From: Streptomyces sp. NBC_01429
Lineage (GTDB): Bacteria; Actinomycetota; Actinomycetes; Streptomycetales; Streptomycetaceae
NCBI RefSeq assembly: GCF_036231945.1
Contig: NZ_CP109599.1
Span: 6,971,501 to 7,035,500, forward strand
Length of the DNA stretch: 64,000 nt
Reading direction: 5' to 3'
The number at the start of each line of letters is the position of its first letter. The first letter of the stretch is position 1. The notes beneath the pieces were generated by a model that saw only the letters and a program-made list of their open reading frames with translations, was not told the DNA's origin and did no database searches. Shown here piece by piece: positions 18,220-26,137 of this stretch. The translations under genes and the position numbers were made by a program.

Positions 18220-19116
18220 GTGGCGACCGACACCGCGGACACCGACGTATTCGAAGCCCACCGGGGCCTGCTGACCGGCGTGGCCTACCGCATGCTCGGC
18301 CGGGTCGCCGACGCCGAGGACGTGGTGCAGGAGGCGTGGCTGCGCTGGAGCGCGCACGACACGGCGGACGTCCGCGAACCGCGCGCGTACCTCGTACGGA
18401 TCACCATCCGCCTGGCCATCGACCGGCTGCGCCGGGCGAGTACGCAGCGCGAGACGTACGTGGGCCCCTGGCTGCCGGAACCGGTCGTCACCGCCTACGG
18501 GCCCGCCGTGCCGGACACGGCCGAACGCGCCGTGCTGGCCGACTCGGTGTCGCTCGCCGTGCTGATCGTCCTCGAATCCCTCTCGCCGCTGGAGCGCGCG
18601 GTCTTCGTGCTGCGCGAGGCGTTCGGCTTCCCGTACGCGGAGATCGCCGTCACGCTGGACCGGGGCGAGGCGGCGGTACGGCAGCTCGCCGGCCGCGCCC
18701 GGCGCCATGTCGAGGAGCGCAGGCCGCGCTACGACGTGGACCCGGCCGCCCGCCGCGAGCTGACCGAGCGGTTCCTTGCGGCGGCCGGCGGCGGCGACCT
18801 GGAGGCGCTGCTCGCCCTGCTCGCGCCGGACGTACGGCTGGTCGGCGACAGCGGCGGCAAGGCCAAGGCGCCCCTGCGGATCATCGAGGGCGCCGACAAG
18901 GTGGGCCGCTTCCTCGCCGCCGTCGCGGCCGACGCCGCGCTCTACGAGTTCCGCGTCATGGAGTTCAACGGCGCTCCCGCCGTGCTGGCCCTCAACGGAG
19001 GGCGGCCGGATCTCGTACTCCAGCTGGAGGTCAGGGACGGCCGGGTGGAGAGCGTCCACATCGTGCGCAACCCCGACAAGCTCGGTGGCACCGACCCCGG
19101 ACGGCCCACGGTGTAG
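18220..19116 (+). CDS. ECF41-type RNA polymerase sigma factor with SnoaL-like tail
   Basis: A 298-residue extracytoplasmic-function sigma factor. Region 2 is near the N terminus (AYRMLGRVADAEDVVQEAWLRW), region 4 lies at about residues 120-170 (LSPLERAVFVLREAFGFPYAEIA), and a SnoaL-like domain follows. ECF41 members use this fused tail instead of a separate anti-sigma factor. A DSGGK motif in the tail (canonical DGGGK) supports the call. ECF41 genes usually sit beside a carboxymuconolactone-decarboxylase or oxidoreductase target, which is absent here. The start is GTG with a GGGATGGCGG stretch upstream. Confidence 0.88.
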   Translation: MATDTADTDVFEAHRGLLTGVAYRMLGRVADAEDVVQEAWLRWSAHDTADVREPRAYLVRITIRLAIDRLRRASTQRETYVGPWLPEPVVTAYGPAVPDTAERAVLADSVSLAVLIVLESLSPLERAVFVLREAFGFPYAEIAVTLDRGEAAVRQLAGRARRHVEERRPRYDVDPAARRELTERFLAAAGGGDLEALLALLAPDVRLVGDSGGKAKAPLRIIEGADKVGRFLAAVAADAALYEFRVMEFNGAPAVLALNGGRPDLVLQLEVRDGRVESVHIVRNPDKLGGTDPGRPTV

Positions 19117-19192
19117 CGCGTCCCACGCCCGTACGAAAGTCCTGTGAACACCCCGCGTTCGGGCACCGTTTCTTTCCGCAACCCGCGCACGA

Positions 19193-19227
19193 TTGGTCTT
19201 GACCAACGACTGGGGTGGTCCTATCGT
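19193..19227 (+). promoter_or_regulatory. Promoter with dre-like operator upstream of gntR
   Basis: The palindrome TTGGTCTTGACCAA (19193-19206) closely resembles the DasR-responsive element core TGGTCTAGACCA. It contains a -35 hexamer TTGACC (19199-19204), followed after exactly 17 bases by a -10 hexamer TATCGT (19222-19227). An operator on the -35 implies repression by a DasR-like GntR protein, possibly the downstream gene product. Confidence 0.7.
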
Positions 19228-19304
19228 CGCTTTTTAGTGCAGGAACCTTTAATAAACAAGGGCACGGAATACCCGCCGGTAGACGGCGATTGCGGAGGAT
19301 CAGG

Positions 19305-20069
19305 GTGGGGACCACGCAGCTGGGAACGGTGCCGGAGCCCAAGTACTGGCATCTGAGGACCGTGCTCGCCGAAGCGCTCGACAACGAGTTCGCGGTGGGG
19401 GAGATCCTGCCCAACGAGCGCGACCTCGCCGCCCGGTTCGGGGTCGCCCGCGCCACGCTCCGGCAGGCGCTCGAACAGCTGGAGCTGGAAGGCCGGCTCC
19501 AGCGTCGCCGGGGTGTCGGTACGACCGTGGCCCCGCCGCGCCTGGGCGTGGACGTCTCGACCGCGACGCACGTGTGGCCGGGCGCCGACCAGGACGCCTG
19601 GCAGCCCCGCGACTGCGCCCTGGCGCCCGCGCCCGCCTCGGTGGCGCGGCTGCTGGAGACGGCGGCCGGCGAGGCCGTCCACACCGTCCGCCGGGTCCGC
19701 GTCACGCACGGCCAGTCCGTGGCCGCCGAGCTGATCTACGTACCGGCCGCCTCGGTGCCCGAACTGTCGGCCATCGACGCGCCCTCGGGACCGGCCCGCG
19801 CGCGCAGTGTGCTGCGCGAACTGCGGCGACCGGCGCTGGACGGCCAGGACCGCGCGGTGGAGCTGGGCTCCGCGCGCGCGGACGACGCCAAGGAGCTGGA
19901 CCGGCTGCCGGGCGCCCCGGTCCTGGTGGTCACGACGCGCTACGCGGTGGCCGGCCGTATCGCCGCCGTATCGGTGGCCACGTACCGCGCGGACACCTGC
20001 CGCCTCACCTTCGGTGAGTCGGGCGACCTGGAGATCAGCGACCAGCCGCAGGAGCGTCGAGCCTCCTGA
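19305..20069 (+). CDS. GntR/HutC-family regulator, DasR-like
   Basis: A 254-residue GntR-family protein of the HutC type. The winged helix at about residues 10-80 begins PKYWHLRTVL and includes PNERDLAARFGVARATLRQAL. The C-terminal UTRA ligand domain follows. The start PKYxxL...PPERxLA pattern resembles DasR, the N-acetylglucosamine regulator of streptomycetes. The GTG at 19305 is chosen over upstream codons because GGAGG sits at 19294-19298. The promoter carries a dre-like site, which suggests autoregulation or control by DasR. Whether this is DasR itself or a paralogue cannot be settled here, as no sugar transporter genes adjoin it. Confidence 0.8.
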   Translation: MGTTQLGTVPEPKYWHLRTVLAEALDNEFAVGEILPNERDLAARFGVARATLRQALEQLELEGRLQRRRGVGTTVAPPRLGVDVSTATHVWPGADQDAWQPRDCALAPAPASVARLLETAAGEAVHTVRRVRVTHGQSVAAELIYVPAASVPELSAIDAPSGPARARSVLRELRRPALDGQDRAVELGSARADDAKELDRLPGAPVLVVTTRYAVAGRIAAVSVATYRADTCRLTFGESGDLEISDQPQERRAS

Positions 20070-20141
20070 GGCCCACGGCACCGGTGACGGTGACGGCCGC
20101 CCGCGCGGCGAAGGCTCCCGCGCGGCGGCGGTCCCGCGCCG

Positions 20142-21299
20142 TCAGCGGCGGCCCGTCACCGTGCCCTCCACCGCGAACAGCTGCTCCTCCACATGGTCGA
20201 GGGCGAGCCGCAGCGCGCCCGTCGCCACCGCCGCCTCGCCGAGCAGCGACAGCGTCACCCTCGGCGGACGCAGACAGAAGCGCGACAGCTCGCCGCGCAG
20301 CGGGTCGAGGACGCCGTCCAGGCCCGCCGCCCAGCCGCCGATCACCACCAGCTCCGGATCCAGCGCCAGCACCAGCGCCGCCACATCGTGCGTCAGCCGC
20401 TCGATGAACCGCTCGACGGCCCGCATCGCCTGGACGTCGCCCTCCTTGGCGCGGGCGAAGACATCGGCCACCGCCTGCTCGTCCAGCGGGTGCAGCGGCT
20501 CGTCCGTCGTGGAGAGCAGCTTCTCCGGGGTCACCCCGCGCCCCAGCAGATGCAGCGCGCCGATCTCACCGGCGGCGCCGCCGAATCCCCGGTGCAGCCG
20601 CCCGCCGATCAGCGCCCCGGCCCCGGGACTCAGCCCGGCCAGGACGAAGACCACGTCGTCGGAGTCGGTCGCTGCGCCCTTCCACTGCTCCGCCACCGCC
20701 GCCGCGTTGGCGTCGTTCTCCACCAGCACCGGGCAGCTGAACGAGCGGCGCAGCCGTTCGCCGAGGGCGAGCCCCGTCCACTGCGGCAGCGCCGTGCCCA
20801 GCCGTACGGTCCCGTCGGCCTCGACGATGCCGGGGCTGCCGACGCCGACGGCACGCAGGGAGCTGTGCGCCACCCCGGCGCCCTCCAGCACATCGGCGAC
20901 GACGAGCCTGACCCGCTCCAGGCGTTCGTCCGCGTCGGCGGTCTTCGTGACCTCCCGCGACCCGGCGCCGACGATCCGGCCGTCCAGCCCGGAGACCAGC
21001 GCGGCCACCCGGCCCGACCCGATCTCGATGCCGAGCAGGTGCCCGGCCTCGGCCCGGAATCTGAAACGCCGGGCCGGCCGCCCCTGCTTGCGGGCCTCCC
21101 CCTCCTCGGGAGCGGACTCGGCGACCAGGCGCGTCTCGGTCAGCCCTTCCACCACTCCCTCGACCGTGGGCCGGGAGAGCCCGGTGATCCGGGTCAGATC
21201 CGTGAGCGTGAGGGGGCCCGCGTCGCGCAGGGCGTGCAGCACCACGGCGGAGTTGATCCGCCGCAGCAGGGAAGGGTCTCCGCCGGTCAGCCGCCCCAC
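20142..21299 (-). CDS. ROK-family transcriptional regulator
   Basis: A 385-residue ROK protein. An N-terminal winged helix (about residues 10-65, LTDLTRITGLSRPTVEGVVEGL) precedes a sugar-kinase-like ROK domain that starts near LLGIEIGSG. Repressors of this type respond to sugars. The usual zinc-binding CxCGxxGCxE motif is missing, replaced by GGAAGEIGALHLLGRG, so the fold is probably stabilised differently. The GTG at 21299 follows GGGAGG at good spacing. The frame stays open upstream but has no matching start signal. It may regulate the neighbouring sugar-acid genes, though this is inference only. Confidence 0.85.
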   Translation of the reverse strand: MGRLTGGDPSLLRRINSAVVLHALRDAGPLTLTDLTRITGLSRPTVEGVVEGLTETRLVAESAPEEGEARKQGRPARRFRFRAEAGHLLGIEIGSGRVAALVSGLDGRIVGAGSREVTKTADADERLERVRLVVADVLEGAGVAHSSLRAVGVGSPGIVEADGTVRLGTALPQWTGLALGERLRRSFSCPVLVENDANAAAVAEQWKGAATDSDDVVFVLAGLSPGAGALIGGRLHRGFGGAAGEIGALHLLGRGVTPEKLLSTTDEPLHPLDEQAVADVFARAKEGDVQAMRAVERFIERLTHDVAALVLALDPELVVIGGWAAGLDGVLDPLRGELSRFCLRPPRVTLSLLGEAAVATGALRLALDHVEEQLFAVEGTVTGRR

Positions 21300-21443
21300 G
21301 GTATGTCCTCCCAGCTCGCGCGCTCGTGAGGCGGATCGTACTCGGTGCCCGACGGCGCTGCGAGTGGTGCGCGTCCCCGGTCTCGCCCCCCGCGGACGGC
21401 TGACGGGCAGCCAATTGTCAGTGGCCGGCGGTTTACTGGACCC

Positions 21444-21869
21444 ATGACCACCGCACAGCACCTCGCCGCCATCGAGCTGCTGCGCGCCGCCGCCTTCCCG
21501 GCGGTGCGCGGCCCCACCGGGCCCGGTACCGGCGGGCCGGGCTGGGCCCTGGTGGAGCTGGCCGGGGGAGCGGACACCGAGCAGTGCGGCGCGGAGCACA
21601 CCGCGCTGGTCGACCTCCTCACCGTCCGGCTGGGCGAGCCCGACGTCCTGAGCCTGTGGAGCCTCCAGGCCCGGGTCACCGGGGGCGAGGAGATACCGGA
21701 GCCCTGGCGGGAGCTGAGCAGCGGCCCCCGGTGGCTCCACCTGTGGCGGATCGGGGGCCGCTGGCTCGCGGTGGGGCTGGCGGACGGGTCGGGGAGCGGG
21801 TCGGTGGAGGGCGCGGACGGTCCGGGATGCCGGCTGCTCGCGGCCGTCACGGAGACGGACCCTCCGTAG
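21444..21869 (+). CDS. Small hypothetical protein
   Basis: A 141-residue protein I do not recognise. It is rich in Gly, Ala, Leu and Trp (for example GPRWLHLWRIGGRWLAVGLAD), with no signal peptide and no clear transmembrane segment. The ATG at 21444 is preferred as the first good start past the divergent ROK promoter. Codon bias looks normal for the genome. It is divergent from the ROK regulator and convergent with the MHS transporter. Confidence 0.6.
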   Translation: MTTAQHLAAIELLRAAAFPAVRGPTGPGTGGPGWALVELAGGADTEQCGAEHTALVDLLTVRLGEPDVLSLWSLQARVTGGEEIPEPWRELSSGPRWLHLWRIGGRWLAVGLADGSGSGSVEGADGPGCRLLAAVTETDPP

Positions 21870-21905
21870 GACGCGCCCGCGTATCCGGGTGCCCGCCGGG
21901 CCGGG

Positions 21906-23336
21906 TCAGTCGCCGACCTTCTCCAACCGCTCGCCGGGCACCGTCCCTTCCTGCCGGGCGCGGGCCGCGCCCGGGTCGGTCGCGTCGTACGGCAGGTTCA
22001 GATCGCGGTCGAGCGTCTCGGGCGTCATCCGGGTGGCGATGAGGCTGACCGTCGTGATCAGCATCATGTAGACGGCCACCGGGATCCACGACCCGGAGAA
22101 CGCGGTGACGAGCGCGGTGCAGATCAGCGGCGCGACGCCGCCGCCGATCACGGACGAGAACTCACGGCCCAGCGTGACCCCGGCGTACCGGTAGCGGTTG
22201 CCGAACAGCTCGGGGAAGAAGCTCATCTGGACGCCGACAGCGCCCTGGCAGGCCAGGATGAAGCCGATGACGATCGCCACGGTGATCGCGACCTTCGACC
22301 CGGAGTTCAGCGCGACGAAGGTGGGCACCGGCAGCAGCACCAGCGCGCTGAGGATCGTGGTGTAGACCGGCTTGCGGCCGAAGCGGTCGGAGAGGGTCCC
22401 GAAGCCGAGTGCCGCGATCCCGCCGCAGATCGCCCCCAGCAGCAGCACCTCCGGTACGAACTTCTTGTCCACGCCCACCGTCGTCACCAGATAGGAGGCC
22501 ATGAAGACCTGGTAGGTGTACGACTGCGTGCTGATGCCCCAGTTCATGAAGAGGACCAGGAGCATGGGCCTGCGGCCGTGCGTGAGCACGTCCTTCACCG
22601 GGGAGGAGGGCCGTTCCTGCTTCTCCTTCAGCTCCTGGAAGACGGGGCTCTCGTTGAGCTTGCGCCGGATGACCATGGCGACGACCGTCACGACCAGACT
22701 GCTGCCGAAGACCAGCCGCCAGCCCCAGGTCATCAGCGCGTCGTCGGACAGCCGCTGGGCGAGGATCCAGGCGACCGCGCCCAGCGCGGTGCCCAGCGCC
22801 GCACCGGTCATGACCAGGGAGGACAGTTTCCCCCTGCGGCCCCTGGCCGCCGTTTCGGTGAGCAGGGAGGCGGCTCCCGACTGCTCGGCTCCGGCGCCGA
22901 AGCCCTGGCCCATGCGGCAGATCAGCAGCAGGATCGGGGCCAGCAGCCCGACCTGGCCGTAGGTGGGCAGCAGCCCGATGGCGAGCGTCGAGCCGCCCAT
23001 CAGCAGCAGCGTCGCGACCAGCACCCACTTGCGGCCGAGGCGGTCCCCGTACCGGGAGAAGAAGAGGCCGCCGAGCGGCCGGGCGGCGAAGCCCACCGCG
23101 TACGTACTGAAGCTGGCGAGGATGCCGACCGACGCCGAGACGTTGGGGAAGAACAGCTCGCTGAAGATCAGCGCGGAAGCGGTTCCGTAGATGACGAAGT
23201 CGTACTGTTCGAGCGCGGTGCCGATCAGCCCGGCCCACGCGGCACGCCTGACGGCGCGCGGGTCGGGGACCGGCTCGCCCGACGGGGTCCTGGCCGGTGG
23301 GGACTGGGGTGCCGCGGCAGGGGTGGTGTTGTCCAT
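21906..23336 (-). CDS. MFS transporter of the metabolite:H+ symporter (MHS) type
   Basis: A 477-residue, 12-helix proton symporter. The MHS hallmarks are present: EQYDFVIYGTASALIF in helix 1, the loop motif GDRLGRKWVL after helix 2, and ICRMGQGFGAGAEQSGAASLL in helix 4. Relatives such as ShiA, KgtP and ProP import organic acids. The ATG at 23336 follows AAGGAGG. The gene is the last in the minus-strand sugar-acid series and probably imports the acid catabolised by the upstream enzymes. The exact substrate is not fixed by sequence. Confidence 0.87.
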   Translation of the reverse strand: MDNTTPAAAPQSPPARTPSGEPVPDPRAVRRAAWAGLIGTALEQYDFVIYGTASALIFSELFFPNVSASVGILASFSTYAVGFAARPLGGLFFSRYGDRLGRKWVLVATLLLMGGSTLAIGLLPTYGQVGLLAPILLLICRMGQGFGAGAEQSGAASLLTETAARGRRGKLSSLVMTGAALGTALGAVAWILAQRLSDDALMTWGWRLVFGSSLVVTVVAMVIRRKLNESPVFQELKEKQERPSSPVKDVLTHGRRPMLLVLFMNWGISTQSYTYQVFMASYLVTTVGVDKKFVPEVLLLGAICGGIAALGFGTLSDRFGRKPVYTTILSALVLLPVPTFVALNSGSKVAITVAIVIGFILACQGAVGVQMSFFPELFGNRYRYAGVTLGREFSSVIGGGVAPLICTALVTAFSGSWIPVAVYMMLITTVSLIATRMTPETLDRDLNLPYDATDPGAARARQEGTVPGERLEKVGD

Positions 23337-23406
23337 GATCCATGCCTCCTTGAACGGATCGGTTCTCCGGAGCGGAGCGGAACGGAACACATGCAGGGTT
23401 CTTTTG

Positions 23407-23454
23407 TGCTGGTGGTTCTGGTGGTTCTGGTGGTTCTGGTGGGGCTGGTGGGGT
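23407..23454. repeat. Nine-base tandem repeat (GGTTCTGGT units)
   Basis: Three to four units of GGTTCTGGT, with a degenerate GGGGCTGGT unit, lie in the 169-base gap between the MHS transporter and the alcohol dehydrogenase. The stretch is non-coding and strand-asymmetric (G/T-rich on plus). It is too short and too regular to be a CRISPR array. Confidence 0.8.
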
Positions 23455-23505
23455 TTTCGGGAGAGGGCGAGGTGCCGCGCCCGGGTGACGGGACGACCCG
23501 GCCGG

Positions 23506-24540
23506 TCAGGCGGAGCTGTCCCCGGGGCGTACGACGACCTTGAGGTGCGTCGGGTCCTTCACCGGCGCCCGCAGCGCGTCGGCCGCCTCGTCGAGCGTGA
23601 ACCTCCCGGTGAGCACGCTCCCGAGATCCACCCGGCCGTCGGCCGCCAGCGCGACGGCCGTCGGGAAGGCGTGGGCGTAGCGGAACGCGGTGGACAGTTC
23701 GATCTCCCAGCGCTGGAGATGCGCGAGCGGCAGCCCGTCGACCTCCGGCGCGGCCTGGCCGACGACGATCGCCCGCCCGGCCGGACGCAGCGTCCGCAGC
23801 CCCTGCCAGAGCGCCGCCGGATGGGCGGAGCACTCCAGCAGCCGGTCGATCCCGGTCAGTTCGGGCGCGCCGTCCGCCGTGTTGAGGACATCGGTCGCGC
23901 CGAGTGCGCGCGCCCGATCCAGCCGGGCGTCGTTCACATCGGTGACGATCACCTCGGTCGCCCCGGCGGCCCGCGCCACCTGCGCGACCAGGATGCCGAT
24001 CGGGCCGGCCCCGGTGACCAGCACCCGGTCGCCGAACGCGACACCGGCCCGCCGTACCGCCCACACCGCGACGGCCAGCGGTTCGATCAGCGCGCCGGTC
24101 TCCAGGGGGATCGTGTCGGGCAGCGGATGGACGGCGCGCCGCGTCGCGACGAGGTACTCGGCGAAGGTCCCGTCGGTGGGCGGCGAGCCGAAGCAGGTAC
24201 CGGTCGGGCAGAGGTTGTAGCGGCCCGAGCGGCAGGTCTCGCAGTCGCCGCAGCCCACGGCGGGTTCCACCGCGACCCGGGTGCCGGCGTCGAGCCGTAC
24301 CCCGGAGCCCGTCGCGACGACGGTCCCCGACGCCTCGTGGCCGAGGACGGTCGGCTGCCGCAGGACGTTCTGTCCGTTGCGGCCATGGGCGAAGTAGTGC
24401 ATGTCGGAGCCGCACACACCCACGGCGTCGACCGCGACGAGCACATCGTCGGGGCCGAGGGGCCGCAGCGGGCGGTCCTCGATACGGAGGTCGTCCGGGC
24501 CGTGCAGGACGGCGGCGCGGGTCGAATCGGGAGCGAGCAC
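23506..24540 (-). CDS. Zinc-dependent medium-chain dehydrogenase (polyol/sugar-acid type)
   Basis: A 344-residue medium-chain dehydrogenase. The catalytic zinc ligands appear in VCGSDMHYF and GHEASG, and a structural zinc lobe in CGDCETCRSGRYNLC. The NAD-binding motif is GAGPIGI. The sequence is closest in style to L-idonate, sorbitol or galactitol dehydrogenases, which interconvert a hydroxyl and keto group on polyols or sugar acids. The GTG at 24540 has AAGGA upstream. It lies in the LacI-controlled series next to mannonate enzymes, so a hexonate or polyol substrate is likely. Confidence 0.85.
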   Translation of the reverse strand: MLAPDSTRAAVLHGPDDLRIEDRPLRPLGPDDVLVAVDAVGVCGSDMHYFAHGRNGQNVLRQPTVLGHEASGTVVATGSGVRLDAGTRVAVEPAVGCGDCETCRSGRYNLCPTGTCFGSPPTDGTFAEYLVATRRAVHPLPDTIPLETGALIEPLAVAVWAVRRAGVAFGDRVLVTGAGPIGILVAQVARAAGATEVIVTDVNDARLDRARALGATDVLNTADGAPELTGIDRLLECSAHPAALWQGLRTLRPAGRAIVVGQAAPEVDGLPLAHLQRWEIELSTAFRYAHAFPTAVALAADGRVDLGSVLTGRFTLDEAADALRAPVKDPTHLKVVVRPGDSSA

Positions 24541-24607
24541 GTTCTCACGTCCTTGTGAGCGGGAGGGGAGAGGAAAGGAGGGGACGGGGGAGAAGTAGGT
24601 GGAGGGG

Positions 24608-26131
24608 CTAGCGGGCTGGCAGCGGTTCCGACTCCGCCGCCCGGGCGGCTTCGGAGGCCGCGGCGCCGGGACCGTGCCGGACGATGGCGTCGATGAACTC
24701 GGCGATCCGGGCGGCGAAGGCCGGAAACTCCGTCAGACCGGTCCCGAGCAGCCCGCTGTCCAGCACGGCCTGCGCGTAGGACGCGCCGCCGGACATCGGG
24801 ACCCGGTGCGCGAGCGCGGCCAGCGGCTCGCGGGCCGGATCCACCATGGCGGTGGCGTGCGGCCCCGGCGAGAAGCCGGGGGGCGGTGTCACGCAGCAGA
24901 GATACGCGGCGACGGTCAGCGCCAGATGGTGCGGCATGCGCCCGGCGCGCAGCTGTAGCAGCGCCGGTTCCGGCACCCGCTGGCGGAGCTTGACGGACCC
25001 GTCCGAGCCGACCTGCTGGGTGCGGTGCCCCAGCGCGGTGTTGGCCCAGCGCTCGAAGAGCTGACCGACGTACGCGTCCAGATCGATGTCGGCGGGCACG
25101 GTCAGGCTCGGCAGGTAGTCGCCGTGCAGCACGGCGCGCGCCGCGTCCGCGATGAACGGCTGGGCGATCGACTCCGGAATGGTCGCCCGCCCGTCCAGCG
25201 CGCCCAGATAGGCGATGAGCGAGTGGGTGCCGTTGAGCAGCCGCAGCTTGAGCAGTTCGTACGGTTCGACGTCGTCCGTGAAGAGCGCGCCGCCGTGTTC
25301 CCAGCGCGGACGACCGGCGGAGAAACGATCCTCCATGACCCACATGGAGAACGGTTCGGCCGGCACCGGTACGGCGTCGCGCACCCCGAGTCCGGAGGCG
25401 ACCGCGGCACGGTAGACCTCGGTGGTCGCGGGGACGATCCGGTCGACCATGGAGCTGGGGAACGTCACGGCGCTCTCCAGCCACTCCACCAGGTCCTCGC
25501 GCTCGGCGGCGGGCAGCGCCTCCACGAACTCCCGGACCAGCCGCCGCGTCTGCGCGCCGTTGCCCACCAGGTTGTCGCAGCTGAGCACGGTCACCGGCCG
25601 CGCGTGCGCGCGCCGGCGGCGCTGGAGCCCGCGCACGATCTGCCCGATGGTGGTGCGCGGCGGCGCGTCACCGCGCAGGTCGGCCCGTATCGCCGGGGAG
25701 CCGAGATCCAGCCCGTGGGTGCGCGGATCGAAGGTGTAGCCGTGCTCGGTGACGGTCATCGAGATGATCGCCGTGTCCGGCGCGGCCAGCGCGTCGAGCA
25801 CCTGCTCGGGCTGGTCGGCCGCCACCAGCGCACCGGTGTGCACGGCGGGCACCGTGATCCGGGTGCGCTCCGGGGAGATCTCCACGACCGAGTAGCGCAT
25901 CTCCTGCTCGCGCAGGGCTCGCGCCACGGCGGCGGAGCGGCTGGCCACGCCGAGGATCCCCCAGGGCCCCTCGGTGTGGGACAGCGCGGCGGCCGTATGG
26001 ACGGCCTGGTGGGCGCGGTGGAAGTTGCCGAGACCGAGATGCACGATGCCGGTCAGGGCGGGGGTGCGCGCGTTCAGACGGGAGGCGGCGGGAACGGTCG
26101 TGGGACCCAGGCGCGGGAGTGTCGTGGTCAT
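24608..26131 (-). CDS. uxuB: Mannitol dehydrogenase-family protein, likely D-mannonate oxidoreductase
   Basis: A 507-residue long-chain dehydrogenase of the MtlD/UxuB family. The N-terminal Rossmann motif is GLGNFHRAHQAVH, and the family signature with the active-site lysine is KLRLLNGTHSLIAYLG. UxuB reduces D-fructuronate to D-mannonate or the reverse. Mannitol dehydrogenases share the fold, but the mannonate dehydratase encoded only six bases upstream favours the UxuB role. The ATG at 26131 is the natural start (MTTTLPRLGP). Confidence 0.85.
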   Translation of the reverse strand: MTTTLPRLGPTTVPAASRLNARTPALTGIVHLGLGNFHRAHQAVHTAAALSHTEGPWGILGVASRSAAVARALREQEMRYSVVEISPERTRITVPAVHTGALVAADQPEQVLDALAAPDTAIISMTVTEHGYTFDPRTHGLDLGSPAIRADLRGDAPPRTTIGQIVRGLQRRRRAHARPVTVLSCDNLVGNGAQTRRLVREFVEALPAAEREDLVEWLESAVTFPSSMVDRIVPATTEVYRAAVASGLGVRDAVPVPAEPFSMWVMEDRFSAGRPRWEHGGALFTDDVEPYELLKLRLLNGTHSLIAYLGALDGRATIPESIAQPFIADAARAVLHGDYLPSLTVPADIDLDAYVGQLFERWANTALGHRTQQVGSDGSVKLRQRVPEPALLQLRAGRMPHHLALTVAAYLCCVTPPPGFSPGPHATAMVDPAREPLAALAHRVPMSGGASYAQAVLDSGLLGTGLTEFPAFAARIAEFIDAIVRHGPGAAASEAARAAESEPLPAR

Positions 26132-26137
26132 CAGTGC

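Noticed and set aside
23407..23454. Possible CRISPR array
   Set aside because: Units are only nine bases, directly tandem with no spacers, and no cas genes are present.
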